Positions 38,366 to 51,339 of a stretch of 64,000 nt of DNA are shown here, piece by piece; positions within the stretch are counted from its first letter, which is position 1, and each line of letters begins with the position of its first letter. The stretch covers positions 29,971,629 through 30,035,628 of the forward strand of contig OW387147.1 of assembly GCA_936440205.1 (NCBI GenBank), given 5' to 3'. The stretch is from Lepidonotus clava. Taxonomy: Eukaryota > Annelida > Polychaeta > Phyllodocida > Polynoidae. Position numbers and translations under genes: made by a program. The notes under the pieces are model-generated. The model was not told the origin of the DNA. It saw only the letters and a list, made by a program, of their open reading frames with translations, and made no database searches.

Positions 38366-38584
38366 TAAAGGCTGTATTCCAATAGCCGATTTTGACCACA
38401 GGTTTTATATTTGGCAATGTATTTCAATCAGTGATATGGCAACAGACTGTACATCCAACATATCATTTGAAAGAGAATTAATAATCATTTCTAATGGTAT
38501 ATAACATATACATGATTTGTCAATATCCTCAATCCCATATTTTTGAAATCGGGAGTAAAATTGGCAGGTGGAATACAGCCTTTA
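38366..38584. mobile_element. MITE with TAAAGGCTGTATTCCA ends
   Basis: TAAAGGCTGTATTCCA at 38366-38381 is matched exactly by its reverse complement at 38569-38584, and similarity continues imperfectly for another dozen bases inside. The 219-bp element has no coding capacity. Flanks read CCCCTACCC on the left and CCCCTATCC on the right, a possible nine-base target duplication with one mismatch, though the setting is a C-rich simple repeat. Confidence 0.85.
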
Positions 38585-41500
38585 CCCCTATCCCCACCCA
38601 CTCCCAGGGCCTGGACACTGTCCGCGGCCCCTCACGGCTCTCACCCAGTAATTGAACAAGAAAACGGCCGCCCGGTGTTTGGGTCTACGCCGTGTAGGGC
38701 GGTAATGGCATTGTAATAAGGTGCTGCCCTAACCCCGCTGCTGTCCTGATACAAATTGCTTCATTTGGATCGGCCCAAGCAGCTCCTATTGAAACCGACT
38801 TAATAGGAGGCAATCTCATTGGAGCCTGTTTAATGGTGGGTCGGAGCGGAAGGGGGCAGCACCGCTACAATAGCCAGGGTCGACCGTGGCCATGCGCAAA
38901 GGGGACATAAAAGTTGGGTGGGTGAGGGGGCAGTGGTAAGGGGAGAGGGGGAGGGGAGGAACGGTATGGCCGAATCACAATGGTCAATGTCGGGGTGAAT
39001 GCAGCGAGCGAATAACGACGTGGAAGACAAGGATGGCGAAGGGAGTTGTTCGATTTTATGGAGACTGTTAAGATTAAGGGGTTACTGGAAGGTGAGGACA
39101 ACAGGGTAAATTTAAGATAGGGGGCGGAGCAAGGATGTGGGAGGGGGGGGGGTAAGGAACACAATTAAGGGTTTTAAAGGTCAAATGTGGGGATATCAGA
39201 AATTAAGGGGAGGGGTAGAATTAAAATCATAGCATCCGGCTTACAGATATAGGTTTTCAGAGTGCAAGAATAGGCAATACTGTATACAAGGGGCGGAAAT
39301 AAGGGATGAAAAGTAGGCTATGAAGTGGGTAGGAAGGAGAGTGGTGGTTTGATGGCTGGGAATAAGGCACTGTAAAGGTAGGGGCGGAGACATTAAAGAC
39401 GGGGTACGATAGTGGGGGGCGGGACAATTGAGGCCCTGGTTGCCGGCTTGCAAACAGTCACGGCCATAACAGTAGGCAGAACACATTCCACGCACAATCA
39501 GGAGGGCGCCGGTCAGTGGTTGCAGGGGGGAGGGGGTGGGAGTAAAGGTTGGGGGTAGAGGCAGGAGTCAGGGGGAGGGGCGGGGGCTGGAGGAGGGGCC
39601 AAGCAGATGGGGGTCCTGGCCTTGCTGCAAATTGGCGTTTTTCAAAGGCATTTATTGCTAGCGACCACAATCCCCCAAGCTCTCCGTCTGAGCCGGTATT
39701 AGCCGCGCCGGCAGGCCGGGCGCATTATGGAGTCATGTTCATGGGCTAGCCCACTCTTTTTTATTCTCCTCCTTCCAGTGGGAACGCTGTAAGGGGTGGC
39801 GGAAAGAAAGAGCCGGAGAAGGGGCGAGGTCGCAGTAGGGGTGGCAGACGGAGTGGCGCCGGGTTACCACTTTTGTGAGACCTCTTGAATTAGTGCTATA
39901 GTCCAGAGTGGTTGCCAAAGACCAATGCCCCACCGTGCTCCCTGACTCTCAGGGGGGTTGGCCCCTACCCCCTTCTACCCCTCCCCGACGGCCGACTAAC
40001 CCCCGGCCACCACTCCCACTCCCAGCCCGACCGGAGCCGCCCTGGTGCCAGGGCGTGAGAAGGAATAGTCCCAGGACAGGGGGATGAACCGCAGATAAGC
40101 AGACCCATCCAGACTGACCAGGGGTCAGCCCTGGCCCATAGCTCCCCGCTGACCCCTAAGCCCTGGCCCATATTGTTGCTGACCACTCGTCCAATCTCCA
40201 TACATGCATACTGCCCTCATCATGCGCTCGTCGATAGACACATAGAGCGGTAAGTGAGTGACTCGGGGTCAGCCCACCCCCGGTATGAGCTACAAGCCCA
40301 ATGTGGGCCCCGCTATTTGGCTAGTGGACGTATGCATGCCAAGACACTTTTAACTGAAACAACAGCGATACATCTCTGTTTTTGGCGCAACCTATTTGTC
40401 CGCGTGTATACGCTCCGGTTTTATCGGTCCTTTTATTGCCTTTGTACAGTATGCATCTTCAATGCCTTTGTACAGCTTCTGTTCTTTGTTGAAAATGTCG
40501 TTCGCTAAATCATATCAGCATGTTATATATTTCCAGCCAACCTGCCTTCTTCTTTGTGAATAATAAAAAGATAATTGGTTAGGCGGAAAGAATAACAAGA
40601 CATCACAGAAGTGTTACCGATGCCCTGTATTATAAGTTCAAAAAAAGCATGAAGATTGTCTTACGCTAAAGGCTTTATTGCTAACGTTAAGCCCTCCATA
40701 TTAGTATCGGAGTGGGAGGTCCTGGTGGGTTTGAGCCGTATTGAGCCACGGCCTGTCGAACTGACACCAGAAATAGATCCTGCAGTTTTGTACGACAGCT
40801 CGGCCAGACGGTCTGAGATGTCAGAATTATATTCTGAGAAAATAGTAATCTCTTCACGCAGGTCTCTACACTATTTAGTTAGTGTATTAGAATTATATTT
40901 AGAATTACTCTAGAGATTTTCAGTGAGGAAGACATAAGCCAGTTAAGACTTGATCTAATAAGGGTAAAAAGGTTTTTAAGAATTGAAATACATAATATTA
41001 TGGCAATAGATAAAGATAGAGATATCGGCAGAATTGATTGAGTATAAAGTAGTGACCTTACTGTTGGTGAATAATAGGCCCAGGAAAATAGGCTATCCAA
41101 AAGCTGTGGAGGTTTGGTATGTGTTCAACTGTTCAATGCCTTTTAAAACTGTTGCCCAATAAAGTGGAGAAGACAATGGTTTCATATGGCTGTATAGCCT
41201 CCATTCTAATCCCTCACATCTACCGTAATGCTGTTAATTGCCCTGACTAAATAACCATCTTACTATAATTAAACCACATTATTTCAGATTCTCAATTCTC
41301 CACACCTTTGTTGTTCAGAAATGCAATCGTCCGTGTATTCCCAGAAGATTTACCTTTATTGATAATGCCATTTACCCCAAAAGTATGGTGGAAGCCTTAC
41401 CCCAGTTGAATTGCAGGCATATGAAAACGACAAATGCAATCCTATTTCCCTACCCCTAGTATGGACCCCCTACCCTCCCCTCCTCAGACCTGGAGGTATC

Positions 41501-41958
41501 ACCTACTCAGCGGGCGGTCAGTTACCTGCCTCCTGCCCAGTCCCCGCCCGGAGGACTCCCGCTCTATGGACGGCTTGCGTGATCCACCTTCGTGACCTTT
41601 TGACCTCTGCGTCGGTGGATCCCGGATCAAGGGGATCCGGTGGTGGTGTGAGGGGGTGGATGACCACTAAATGGACACCAGGGTATCTGTCTGTGTGTGG
41701 TCAGGGGGTGGGGGGTGGGGGGTATGTCCGCCGGACATTGGTAGGGCCGTGTCCGTAATGGCTGGTTGATGGGGCAGAGGATGAGGGACACGTGGCATGA
41801 CAGATACGGCTCAGCCACACCGGCTATCTTGAATGCATAAATACATGCGTACATGTTTTTACGCATAGCTAGGCTATGAATGCATGCGTATTTTTATGTT
41901 TGTCTGTATGTCTGCGTGTAACGATGTATGGTTTTACACTTGCATGTATTTGGACATG
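38585..41958. other. Gene-free stretch, strongly strand-skewed
   Basis: The plus strand is G-rich from about 38860 to 39620, with many runs of four or more G and a G10 run near 39143, then C-rich at 39960-40160. A near-consensus splice donor G-GTAAGTGAG lies at 40249-40258, with no supporting exon. At 41701-41721 runs of G separated by single T form a strong quadruplex candidate. Long frames here are by-products of base skew. Confidence 0.45.
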
Positions 41959-41998
41959 TATATATATATATATATATATATAATTATATATATATATA
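41959..41998. repeat. (TA)n microsatellite, interrupted
   Basis: Twelve TA units, a short ATT break, then further TA units, embedded in a degenerate ATG/TATG-rich segment that runs from about 41820 to 42020. Confidence 0.95.
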
Positions 41999-42212
41999 AA
42001 AATGTATGTATGATTGTGTGAATAGATGTATGCAGTAGGCCTAATAGCTGTAATACCCTTAAAGAAACAACCGAGAATGCTTATCAAAAAGTGGTTCATA
42101 CTTTCGCAATGTGCTTTACAACGGTTAAATAGTCTACACATTACTCTTCAAGGATAGATATGTGAAGCTGTATACCTTGACGCAAATCAAGAATATCCTA
42201 CATACGTTAACT

Positions 42213-42440
42213 TGAAACGTATCAATTACTTCTGCGAGTCCCTTGTTGCTTATAACCCAACCCATACAAACCTCAATGCAAAGCCCAACCTGATACTATA
42301 TACTGATACCAATCACGCCTTACATAAAGACTTGAACAAAGAACGTATCAATTACTTCTATGCTGCTGCCCTTGACTTGTTTCAACCCCAACTATACAAT
42401 CCCACATACAAAGCCCAACATACCGCCCACGCCCCGTCCT
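42213..42440 (+). repeat. Diverged tandem duplication, about 126-bp period
   Basis: ACGTATCAATTACTTCT at 42217 recurs at 42343, and later words in both copies (CCCTTG, CAACCC, CAAAGCCCAAC) recur in the same order. Two diverged copies are present. Confidence 0.75.
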
Positions 42441-42694
42441 TATACACGACATAGCCTGTCACAGAGCACCTTTTCCATATACTACTAAGAAGCCGGTAGA
42501 GATATAAAACACTTACCATAAGAAGCCCACTATGGGCGGGGTGGGACAACTTCAACTACGTGTTGCGGGCCCCCTACCCTCACCTCTGTCTCAATCCGCC
42601 CCAGCCTCTGTCAGTCCCTATAGGATCCCAACTTCCGCTCTTTATAGGCAAGCAGACACAGAGGCAGCCCACTCCTCTTTTTAAGGCGCTATTA

Positions 42695-42860
42695 CCCGCC
42701 TTATAAGGCAGCCGCCGTCACTAAGCGCCCGGCCACAGGTTCCTGCTCGCAAAGGATGCTGGGCCAGAAACTGTAGACGCCATTAGCGCGCGGGGCATTG
42801 TGGGGGACTGTGAAGACGAGGCGGTGCCTGTACAGAGCCCAGACTATTGACGGTAAGAAG
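42695..42860 (+). promoter_or_regulatory. CArG plus ZNF143-like promoter module with downstream splice donor
   Basis: CCTTATAAGG at 42709-42718 is a perfect SRF CArG box. GCAAAGGATGCTGGG at 42749-42763 followed by ACTGTAG at 42770-42776 closely resembles the reverse-oriented ZNF143/Staf element. GGGGCATTGTGGGG at 42792-42805 may be a second ZNF143-like site. At 42852 the sequence ACG-GTAAGAAG is a good 5' splice site, so a transcript starting near 42800 could have a short non-coding first exon spliced there. CpG is enriched. The downstream exon is not identified. Confidence 0.45.
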
Positions 42861-44520
42861 CAGGAAAGATCAGCATTTTTTTGCCTTGTTTTTAACAGAT
42901 TTCTTTTCATCTAATGCGCCGATGTGGCGGCGTATAGGGAGTAGGTTTTTTTTCAACTTGAATTCAAAGCACATTCAGATTTAATGCAACACTTGTTGGT
43001 TTTTGATAGAATGATAGATAGGATAGAGAAAACTGATCTGATTTAACCGTTGCCTCTAAACAATATTCAACTTCCTCTTAGAATAAAATGCCCACCGCTA
43101 GTGAATTTTACCTGCATGAGAATCCAGTCATGAGATGTACGACTGAAAAACCTAGTTCTAGATTGTCTCCTCTCTGTCCTACATCTTCTACAATTCTAAT
43201 CACCAGTCCTTTTTTAATCACGCCTTCCTCTTGTTACCCAGGTAAATCTCCTCGTTGGCCCACACGCGCCTCTGTAATGGTCCTCTTGGCATGTTGAGTT
43301 CCCTTAACTTCTGACACGTCACTGCAGATTCTTGGACTCTGATCTTTATCTGATGGCCCATAATTAAGCCTTTATATTTCTCTCGTAACCTCTACGTCTA
43401 CAGAATACTGTCTTCCCAGGGACACAACTAAGGACATTTTAACCAATGAGATCTGAAGCTAAAATATAAAAAAAAAGTGGAAAGTTGAAAAAGCAAGCTG
43501 GCCATGCCACCTGCTTAGGAGATTAACTATGCAAGACCAATGGTACCGTCAGATCACCCCCCGCCTCTCCAAGGTCTTATTTCGAGCCCGCCCGCCACTT
43601 TCACCTGATTCAATTTTCGGCCTAATCTGATGACTTCTGGCTGCTGGGAGTGTGGCGAGCCCTGTTTTGGTTTGGTGGATAGCCTACATGGGCTACTTAT
43701 GGAAAGTGGTTATTGAGGGTGGAACGTCATAGAGTTGAGGTCAGTAACACACTAAGAAATGTATGGAACTGATAACACTGATAACAGAATATACTGGATC
43801 AACGCTTAGTCAAATAAGGCATATTGGACTTATTGTTTGTGCTTCCCAATCCATACCAAGGGTTTCCTTTGAATTAACATATTTCCTTCTGTAGTCGTTC
43901 TCTTTGCAAGGAAATACGTCCGTTCTGAGTCAAAGTCAAAAAGAAAATAGTAGTATAGCAATATTATTCTGTTCTCTAGAGTAAAGCATCGGTAAGGAAC
44001 AGACTTTGTTTTTTCCGCCCGGACAAAACAAGTATGAGACGTTTCTAGATGTTAAGTATTGACTTGTTCCAAGAAGCTGTGCCAGGTGCATGTTAGATCA
44101 AATGTATCCCTAGCTTATTGTATTACTTATTATTTGATATATATTGCCATTACCTATGGATCAGAGCTGCAATGCATGGACAGATATAGAAGTGCAAAAA
44201 CACCCCCGCATGAATAAGGAAGCCTGGCTGCTTAGAGTAAACGCATTGTTATGATGTTTTCCATCTTTAGCATCGTAAACATATTATATTGATGTATGTG
44301 GAGCATTGTGTTATCTTCAGCTTTTGACTGCTCAGTACTCTACTGCGTGGCCCTTGAAATAACAAGAGTGGAGTCCTAAATGAGGGGGGCGAACGTTGGG
44401 CCCCTGCTGGTTCTATCTGCCCATACAAGCCCTTGAGGCGACTTGATGGAAATTGGCCTCCACCAAAGGTCTGCTAAAGGACACGGTGTTTGTTAGAGGC
44501 CAGCAGGAGAGAAGGCGTTG
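42861..44520. other. Gene-free stretch
   Basis: Unique AT-rich DNA lying downstream of the possible first exon. No exon or repeat is recognised. Confidence 0.4.
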
Positions 44521-45300
44521 GGATCTGGGCCGAATCTAACCCCCACACCCTCCTACTGCTTCCCCACTCCTCCCACCCTACCTCACCCCACCCCGCCTCC
44601 AGTGTCCGACGTTAACATCCGACGCCACAGCTTGTAGGCCGTAAATGGGAGAAGGGTGGGCCAAGATTGTAGCAGCAGGATTGGGGCGTGTAGTTGGGGC
44701 AAAGGGAGTGGGGAGAAGTTACTGCCACGAGGATCCTTTCTATCCCCAAATCCTACCCAGTACTTCTTCCCTAGCCTTCCCAAAAGCCACCCCCCTTTCC
44801 CCCATTCCCCCCCACCCCCTTTCCCCACTTCCCCCCTTTCCCCCCCTTCTCCCCCCATTTCCCCCCCTTTCCCCCCTCCCCTCTCCTCTTGCTCCGTTAG
44901 CCCTCAGTCTTAAGGTCGCTGACGCCATTTTCGATTTAATCGCCCCATGTTGTGCCGTTTTTAGCCAGGCCTGTTTTATCCTCGGTTCCTTGTCTTGGCC
45001 GATGCGCCCAGATCGGGCCTGACATTTGGGCTACTTTTTGCTCGGCTGAGTTCTCCCCCTCCCCCCGGCCTAACAGACGCCGCTGCCCTTTGCTGCCCAC
45101 CCCTCTCGGCGTCTTCTGCTTGGCCGACCCGCCGCTGAGGGCGCTGCTGTGTGCGGCCAGAACGAGGCCGGGCGTGTGTACGGAGTGTGCACTGACCCGT
45201 GACGGGCAGATGGGGCCAAGGGGGTGGGCTGGGATTTGGCGTGGGGAGGGTAGGAGGGGAGGGGCAAAAAAGAGAGGAAAGGAGTATGAATTAAAGGAGT
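44521..45300. other. C- and G-rich segment
   Basis: C-rich to about 44900, then CpG-rich and mixed to about 45260. The minus-strand frame at 44936-45736 (266 codons, the longest in the window) starts in AT-rich DNA and ends in this segment. It contains hydrophobic stretches in its first half and a low-complexity basic second half, with no family I recognise. I treat it as fortuitous. Confidence 0.4.
44790..44881 (-). repeat. C-run array, quadruplex/i-motif candidate
   Basis: About a dozen runs of four to seven C, separated by one to four bases, mostly T. The minus strand carries the matching G runs and should form G-quadruplexes readily. Confidence 0.85.
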
Positions 45301-46014
45301 GGATCTGCAGGGACAGGTAGTATCCCAAGAGGATGGCCAGACACCAAAAAAGGAACATAATCATGTTTTTTTTGGTTAAAACATAAGACCGACCTACATT
45401 AATAGGCATATATATTATCATGACTTCAAAGCAAAGGGCAGACTGAAAGACAGCAATTAGAAGAAATTTGATGGAGCAATGGAAATGCTGTACATTGATG
45501 TAATGTGACCAAGGAAAAAGGGACATGATTTTAATTAGCGAGAAAAGATTTGACATTACTGAATAGGAAAGGAATGCATTGCTGGACATAATTGTACTGT
45601 AAATGAGAACATGAAAAGAATAACAATTCCACAAGGGAACAAAGGTTTGCAGGCATTCAGGGTTGCAAAGTAAGGTACGGTAGAAGCAAGCGGAGTAGGG
45701 GAAAGGATGTGAACCGCTTGTGATCAAAATAAACATTCTTTACCTTTAGCCCCCCAATGATTAGCACCTTGTGTACCCTGGAGGTAAGAACTGCCCGCCT
45801 TCCCACACCTACTTACACACACCTACCGCCTTTCTCTGGCCGGGTATTCATAATGAATGAGTCATCAATCAGACCCCACCCGCGGGCCTCACCCCCACTC
45901 GACTGGGAACTCGCCGGATCTAGAGCCATGTACATTTCACCTGGTCTCCCGCCTACACTAACACCACGTATCATCATTGATTCACCGCCCTCCGAGACCC
46001 AGCGAAAACCGCCG

Positions 46015-46190
46015 GCCATGTGACCCCCGCCGCGCATGCGTGTTAAACACAGACCGCCGAGTTCCGGTTAGTGTTGGCATTGGCCGCCAGGGGACATTCA
46101 CAACGAGGCTAACCCAGTTCGGGCTGAAGCAATCGGAGCCGTCCGATTGGTCGGTTTTCATGGCTCGTTAGCGGCCAATGGGCGTCCGTG
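46015..46190. promoter_or_regulatory. NRF1 and opposed CCAAT boxes
   Basis: CGCGCATGCGT at 46031-46041 is one base from the NRF1 consensus. An ATTGG at 46146-46150 and a CCAAT at 46175-46179 face each other about 25 bases apart, and CpG is dense throughout. This resembles a TATA-less promoter with unknown direction. Frames through it do not match a protein family. Confidence 0.5.
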
Positions 46191-49100
46191 TCCAAGGCAG
46201 GGTGGTAACTGGTCGGATACGACCCCGCCGTCCGAGGCCAGGCTCAGGCCTCAAACTGCAATCTTTACATTCAGAGCCGTCAGGTCTCGGGCACGGAGGA
46301 GGGCCCTGATTAACCTTTGAGGCCGGCCAGGCGGAAGGTCAGGGGGCCGGGTTTCGGGGGTAATGGCATGCGAACATTGTGTCTCTTGGCCCCCAGTCAA
46401 AAGTCAGAATGCGGCCACCACAAGCATCCCCTGATTAAAACAACAAGAAACCAAATCAAACGGCCCATTCCCCATCGACCCACATCAAGATGCTTGCTTC
46501 TCTACGTATGGGGCCCTCGATTCTCTGACATTTGCCCACACCCGTTTTTCTTTTTCAATGAACTATTCATTTCAAAGTCGTAACATTAGACTCCTAGATT
46601 TCGCTGATGTTTCCTCCAATTATATTTTTTTCGTTGCATGGACAAAAGCTCAGCCAGGAGATGCATTGTGTGATATAGTATCAGGCTGAAGTCGGCCTTA
46701 ATGGGAGTCCCTCTGAGCAACTCGGGAAGAGGAGCTGAGCAGCTCTTTGATCAGGGAGTCGTCAAAAAAGGAGGAGTGTGGTCTACCGGCGCCTCACAGC
46801 GGTTTCAGATAGGATGGGTGAGCAGGGGGATCAAGAGGGGAGGGGGAAAGGACCAGGTAGGGGCAGGTTCCACCTTTGTAAACAGGAGAGGCGCCCAGCT
46901 TTGACTTTGAGCTTAGAGTTAATCAGCGGCGGAACCCTGGAGCCGGGCTCAGCCTTCACGGTGGGTAAGTCTGTGAGCTGCTCTTTGAGCTGGTCGATGA
47001 GTGGTTCTGTAACGGTGTCTCTGAGTGGGTTTAGGGAAAGGTACTGAGGTGGTCAAGTCGGCTGGGCGAGTAATATAAGTGGCTACATCTGGTCTGGGAA
47101 AGGGTGTAACAGAAAGAATTTTCCTTATACAAACCTCACGGACTTTGCCCTATACATATTTCAGAAAATGCATTATTCGCCCAACTTTAAGTCCAATGTA
47201 GCTAGTCTAGCATAAGTTTTTCCATTTGTGAATGATTATAAGTAGCTTAACTCCATGACTTATGTCTCAAATGTGGATACAAGAAATGCACGCGGAAATT
47301 GATAATATGAATTATAGTATAGCATGTGACAACATGCAAAGGTTTGCGAAGAGGTGACAGATAAAGAATAACTCAATGAAGCTAGAGTGGATACCTAGTG
47401 GATATTACTATGGGAGAGTCTACATAGGATGTTGATGATTCGACGAGTGTCCTCAGGAAGCGAGCTAACTATTATGATACTGCTAGACCGAGGAGTTCTA
47501 GGTGCCTCAAGTAGACCCCAATGTGAGAAGATTGGATCACACTGGAGGTTCCTCCTTTTCTGCAGACACATTCCCCACCGCCTATCTACAACCTTACAAG
47601 CCCTCGGCCACATCCCACAGTCCTATGCCTGTGAAATCTCCAACCACTGGTGTGATTCATACTTAATTAGCCTGCCGCCACTCCCAATTAGCGGCCGTAG
47701 ATTAGTGTCCTCCTCCGCTTCGGAGAGTGACTAACGGGGGAGAGTGTCTTTTAGGTCTCCCCAGGGACCCCCCTGGGCACGAAACTGCTTCGAACACTAA
47801 TGATATGGGGCCGGGCTTTTTGTTTGGGGAATTAGAGATATTAATGATTACGGGAGCAGCTGGTCAGATTCGGGGCGGAGAGTGGACAGGCTGGGGACCT
47901 CTGTTAGGAGATTTCATTAACAAATGTGTCCACCCAAATGGCCGTGTCCCCTTGTGATGTTTCGTGTCACCGCTTGGGGTCGTCTTAGTGAAAACTCCCT
48001 ATCATTATAGATGTCGGATGAGATCAGTGGGTTTTGATGGCTTATAGTGATGGGTATTGTGATGGATGGCTGTCCTGATTACTATGATTAAAGCAACTCT
48101 GGTTCACATATTTCTCTTGGCGAAATTAATACATTCGTTTAAAATGTATTTCAACGTGATTATGATGTATCATGAAGTCGCTACCCAATCAAAGTTCAAC
48201 CTTTGACTTTCCTGGATATTTTCAAGTACTTGGTTAATCTCGAGGAAACAATGAATCTATTATATATTGTATTTGGGGGTGATGCCGCAGCACTATAAGC
48301 AGAACCCTTTAAACCAATCATGATAAACAGTAGGAATATTTCAAAACGTATTGAAGGCAACAGTCCGGGGAAACAGTAGTTCAATGTGTGTAATCTAACG
48401 GGTCTAAGGTTCTGATCACAAAATAACAAGGTTATACACGGGTGATCATGCTCTATATATTACCATTTACCAGTAGCGGCGCATGTTTATGACAAGTATA
48501 AAAACTAATTGTATTGCCTATGCTGTAGCAATGATAGCCACATTTCAATCAATCTTTATATTTGCCACCTCTGATGGCAAACGTACGCCACGAGCCGGCT
48601 CGTAAAGAATAAAAAAGTGTGAATGTAAGTCGTCTTTCGCCGATCAAGTCATGATTGGGATATGGCATAAAAACGACCGAGGATATTATCTCTGTAATTA
48701 ACTTGAGCTACTGCGGCATAAAGCCATATAATGAGAGCGCCTGTGATAAAACATGCATATACACAGTCCACACTCGCTACCATATGCCTCAATCTCCGAC
48801 ATAATATATATTTTCTTTACAATACACACCTACCAAGCCTCTAATATTACAGGTAAGGACATCCAAGAAAAACACTACACAACAAAATGCATAAAACTAT
48901 ATTGCAAAGGAAGAGCAGGAATTTATAATTAATCCAGGTTTGCTGTATCATTTCGATGTCCATAAATCTCCTTTTAGAATCTGTTCACAATAACCGGTTG
49001 GGAAAAACTCTCATAATTTCCGATAGAACGTATCGGCCAATAGCCATTTTGTAACAACTGACTAATCGGACCACCAGGGAGCGTCGCTGTTCCCAAATCC

Positions 49101-51339
49101 TCATGCATATACAATAGGTGTTGGGCGCAGCTGATGCCCTCTGAGTCTGACACAGTGGCGGCTACAGCAGGGACGGGCAGGGCAAAACAAGTACAAGAAA
49201 CAGCCTGTAACAAACAATACAATGTCTTATAATGATGCATACAGTGACCACGTGCGAAGACAGGTACTGTTTCTGACATGACATCTATGGTTTGCATTAG
49301 CCTTGATTGGGTGTATGTGTTTTGGCTATGGTTAGATAGCGACGGATAATTCCATACCGCACGCGACGTGGATGTTTTTTTTCCCTATGTATTTTGCACC
49401 TATAAAAAGACCACATCACCAATGGGTGGGATGCATGTGTCGACAATCTTTCCATCATTTTCTGCAAGTCTATTGAAAATGCAAGGAAACAGTGTGTTAA
49501 GCCGGTGGGAATTGGCAAGTATGGATATAGCTTTTTCTGTCACAGAAAAACAAAAGCCCTAGACGGTCAGCTATACGTAGGTAATATCCGAGATAATCCC
49601 AGGGACCTTGTTGGCTTCATCCTGATCGGCAGCAGATGATACATAGCCATAGGTCATTGTGGGCGATTAATCCAATTTGCTGAACATAACGCCTCTATTC
49701 AACTTTACACCATATGGCTCCATGATACGGAGAATATGTAGCAAATCGATAACCGTGGACAGGGCTGCGGCCAAATTATAACCAAATGGACAGAGAAATG
49801 GAAACAGTGAGGCTAAAAAAAAGTCATCAACTATTTTTGCCCTGGCCATCTAATATCACTTCTGGGGGGAGCGGCCGTCCGTTAAGCTATCGATACTGGG
49901 GGTGTCTGGGCGTCCGTTTAATGCTGTAGTAGGGCTGGGGCGTGAGGGGCCATTTGACATTGGGGTGGGGTTCAAGGGGGTAGGATGGAGGCCGGCTGGG
50001 GTTGGGAATAGGGGCAGAAGGGGGTGCAGCAGTAGGGCTAGGGGGTGGGCCAGCAGGGGTGGATTTCCCGAGGTCGGAGATGAAATAGAGCTCAATGATT
50101 TAGATGTTTGGGTCAGGCCTGGTGTTGTGTTGGGACCTGTGAATGTGACAGTTTTTCCTCCAGTGTCAGCATGGTGGATGGCGGCTGGCTCTGGAGGCTG
50201 CTTGGCTGGTTTTGGGTGGCGGGCACTGAGGTGTTGCCTCAGACTAGGAGGAAGGATCCATTTTTTGTTGGTCAGGAATTATATGCCGTTTGGTCGGTGC
50301 CAGTGGGAACTGCCGGCAAAAGACTACTACTGGTTGGTCGGAAGGACAGATGGTTTACTGTGGTCATTGAATATCTCACAGATGGCTGTTTTCACCCTTT
50401 ACAGACCAACCCCGGAATGCTTTGAGCGTTTAACATTATATATGCACACTCTGAGATTATGTGATGTGACCTGCACGGCTTAACCCAACATCCATATGGG
50501 GAGTGTGGTGACGTGGCTTAGGTTGAAATCTTTTTACATGGCTCAAACCCAATAAAAAATATTCTGGATGGGTGTGATCCTTTATCACAGAAGCTGGAAT
50601 GCCGTGTAAAAATACTAAAACTAAATCCTAAGGGGACCCATACAAATATACAGATTAGGATATAACCATGTTCAAAGACAGTTTACAAACCACTCGTATA
50701 ATCTGTTAAAGTATTTGGATTAGGAGCAAATCCCTTTGCTTATTACTATGTGGCAATCTTATTAATTGTTAAACACAAGAAATAGTAAAGCAGTCAGGGC
50801 CTCATATGCAGGTGGCTTATTAACATTCACCATTGTGATGGTCATAACTGAGCGGTAATCAAATATCACGGATTTCCCTTTTGAAATTATAGAAAGAAAA
50901 TCCAATAGAAGGTAGGATAGAGGAAAGATGTCAGAGAAGACAGGAGCAAAGGAGCGATTATTGGCTGCTATCAGGCTTCAAGGGAAAGCATACATTTTAT
51001 ATTGAAAGACTCAACAATGCAATTCAATGCTAGAAGAAAAACACGAAACTACTGTAGCAGAAGTCCTGCAGATGACAATTTAAAGAGCATCAGGTCGCCC
51101 CTGATAAGATAGGGAACAACATCTAGTTTGCAGTCAGCAGTGTAGGGAGCAATAGGTCGCGACCAAAAGGAGTCCCTGGATGTGAGCAGTGGTCATTTAG
51201 TGATTTCAGACCTTGAGGTCCAAGGCTCCAATTACACTGTGTCCGCTGAGGGCAGTGATGGGATGAGGTGTGGGGCCAACCTTACACGCCCTAATGTAGC
51301 ACGGCCAGAAAAGACACTCTTATTAATTGACACTCTGCT
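46191..51339. other. Gene-free stretch, mixed composition
   Basis: CpG- and G-rich to about 47050, then unique AT-rich DNA, with a G-rich plus strand at 49860-50250. The 193-codon frame at 49902-50483 lies across that G-rich patch and is glycine- and tryptophan-rich with no recognised domain. The segment 47990-48130 has repeated GATGG/GATTA-type words and may be regulatory. Confidence 0.4.

Noticed and set aside
40249-40258. Splice donor G-GTAAGTGAG as evidence of a gene
   Set aside because: An isolated donor match is common by chance, and no exon or promoter motif set supports it.
49902-50483. 193-codon plus-strand frame as a gene
   Set aside because: The first half is a translation of G-rich skewed DNA, an overlapping second frame is also open, and no domain is recognisable.
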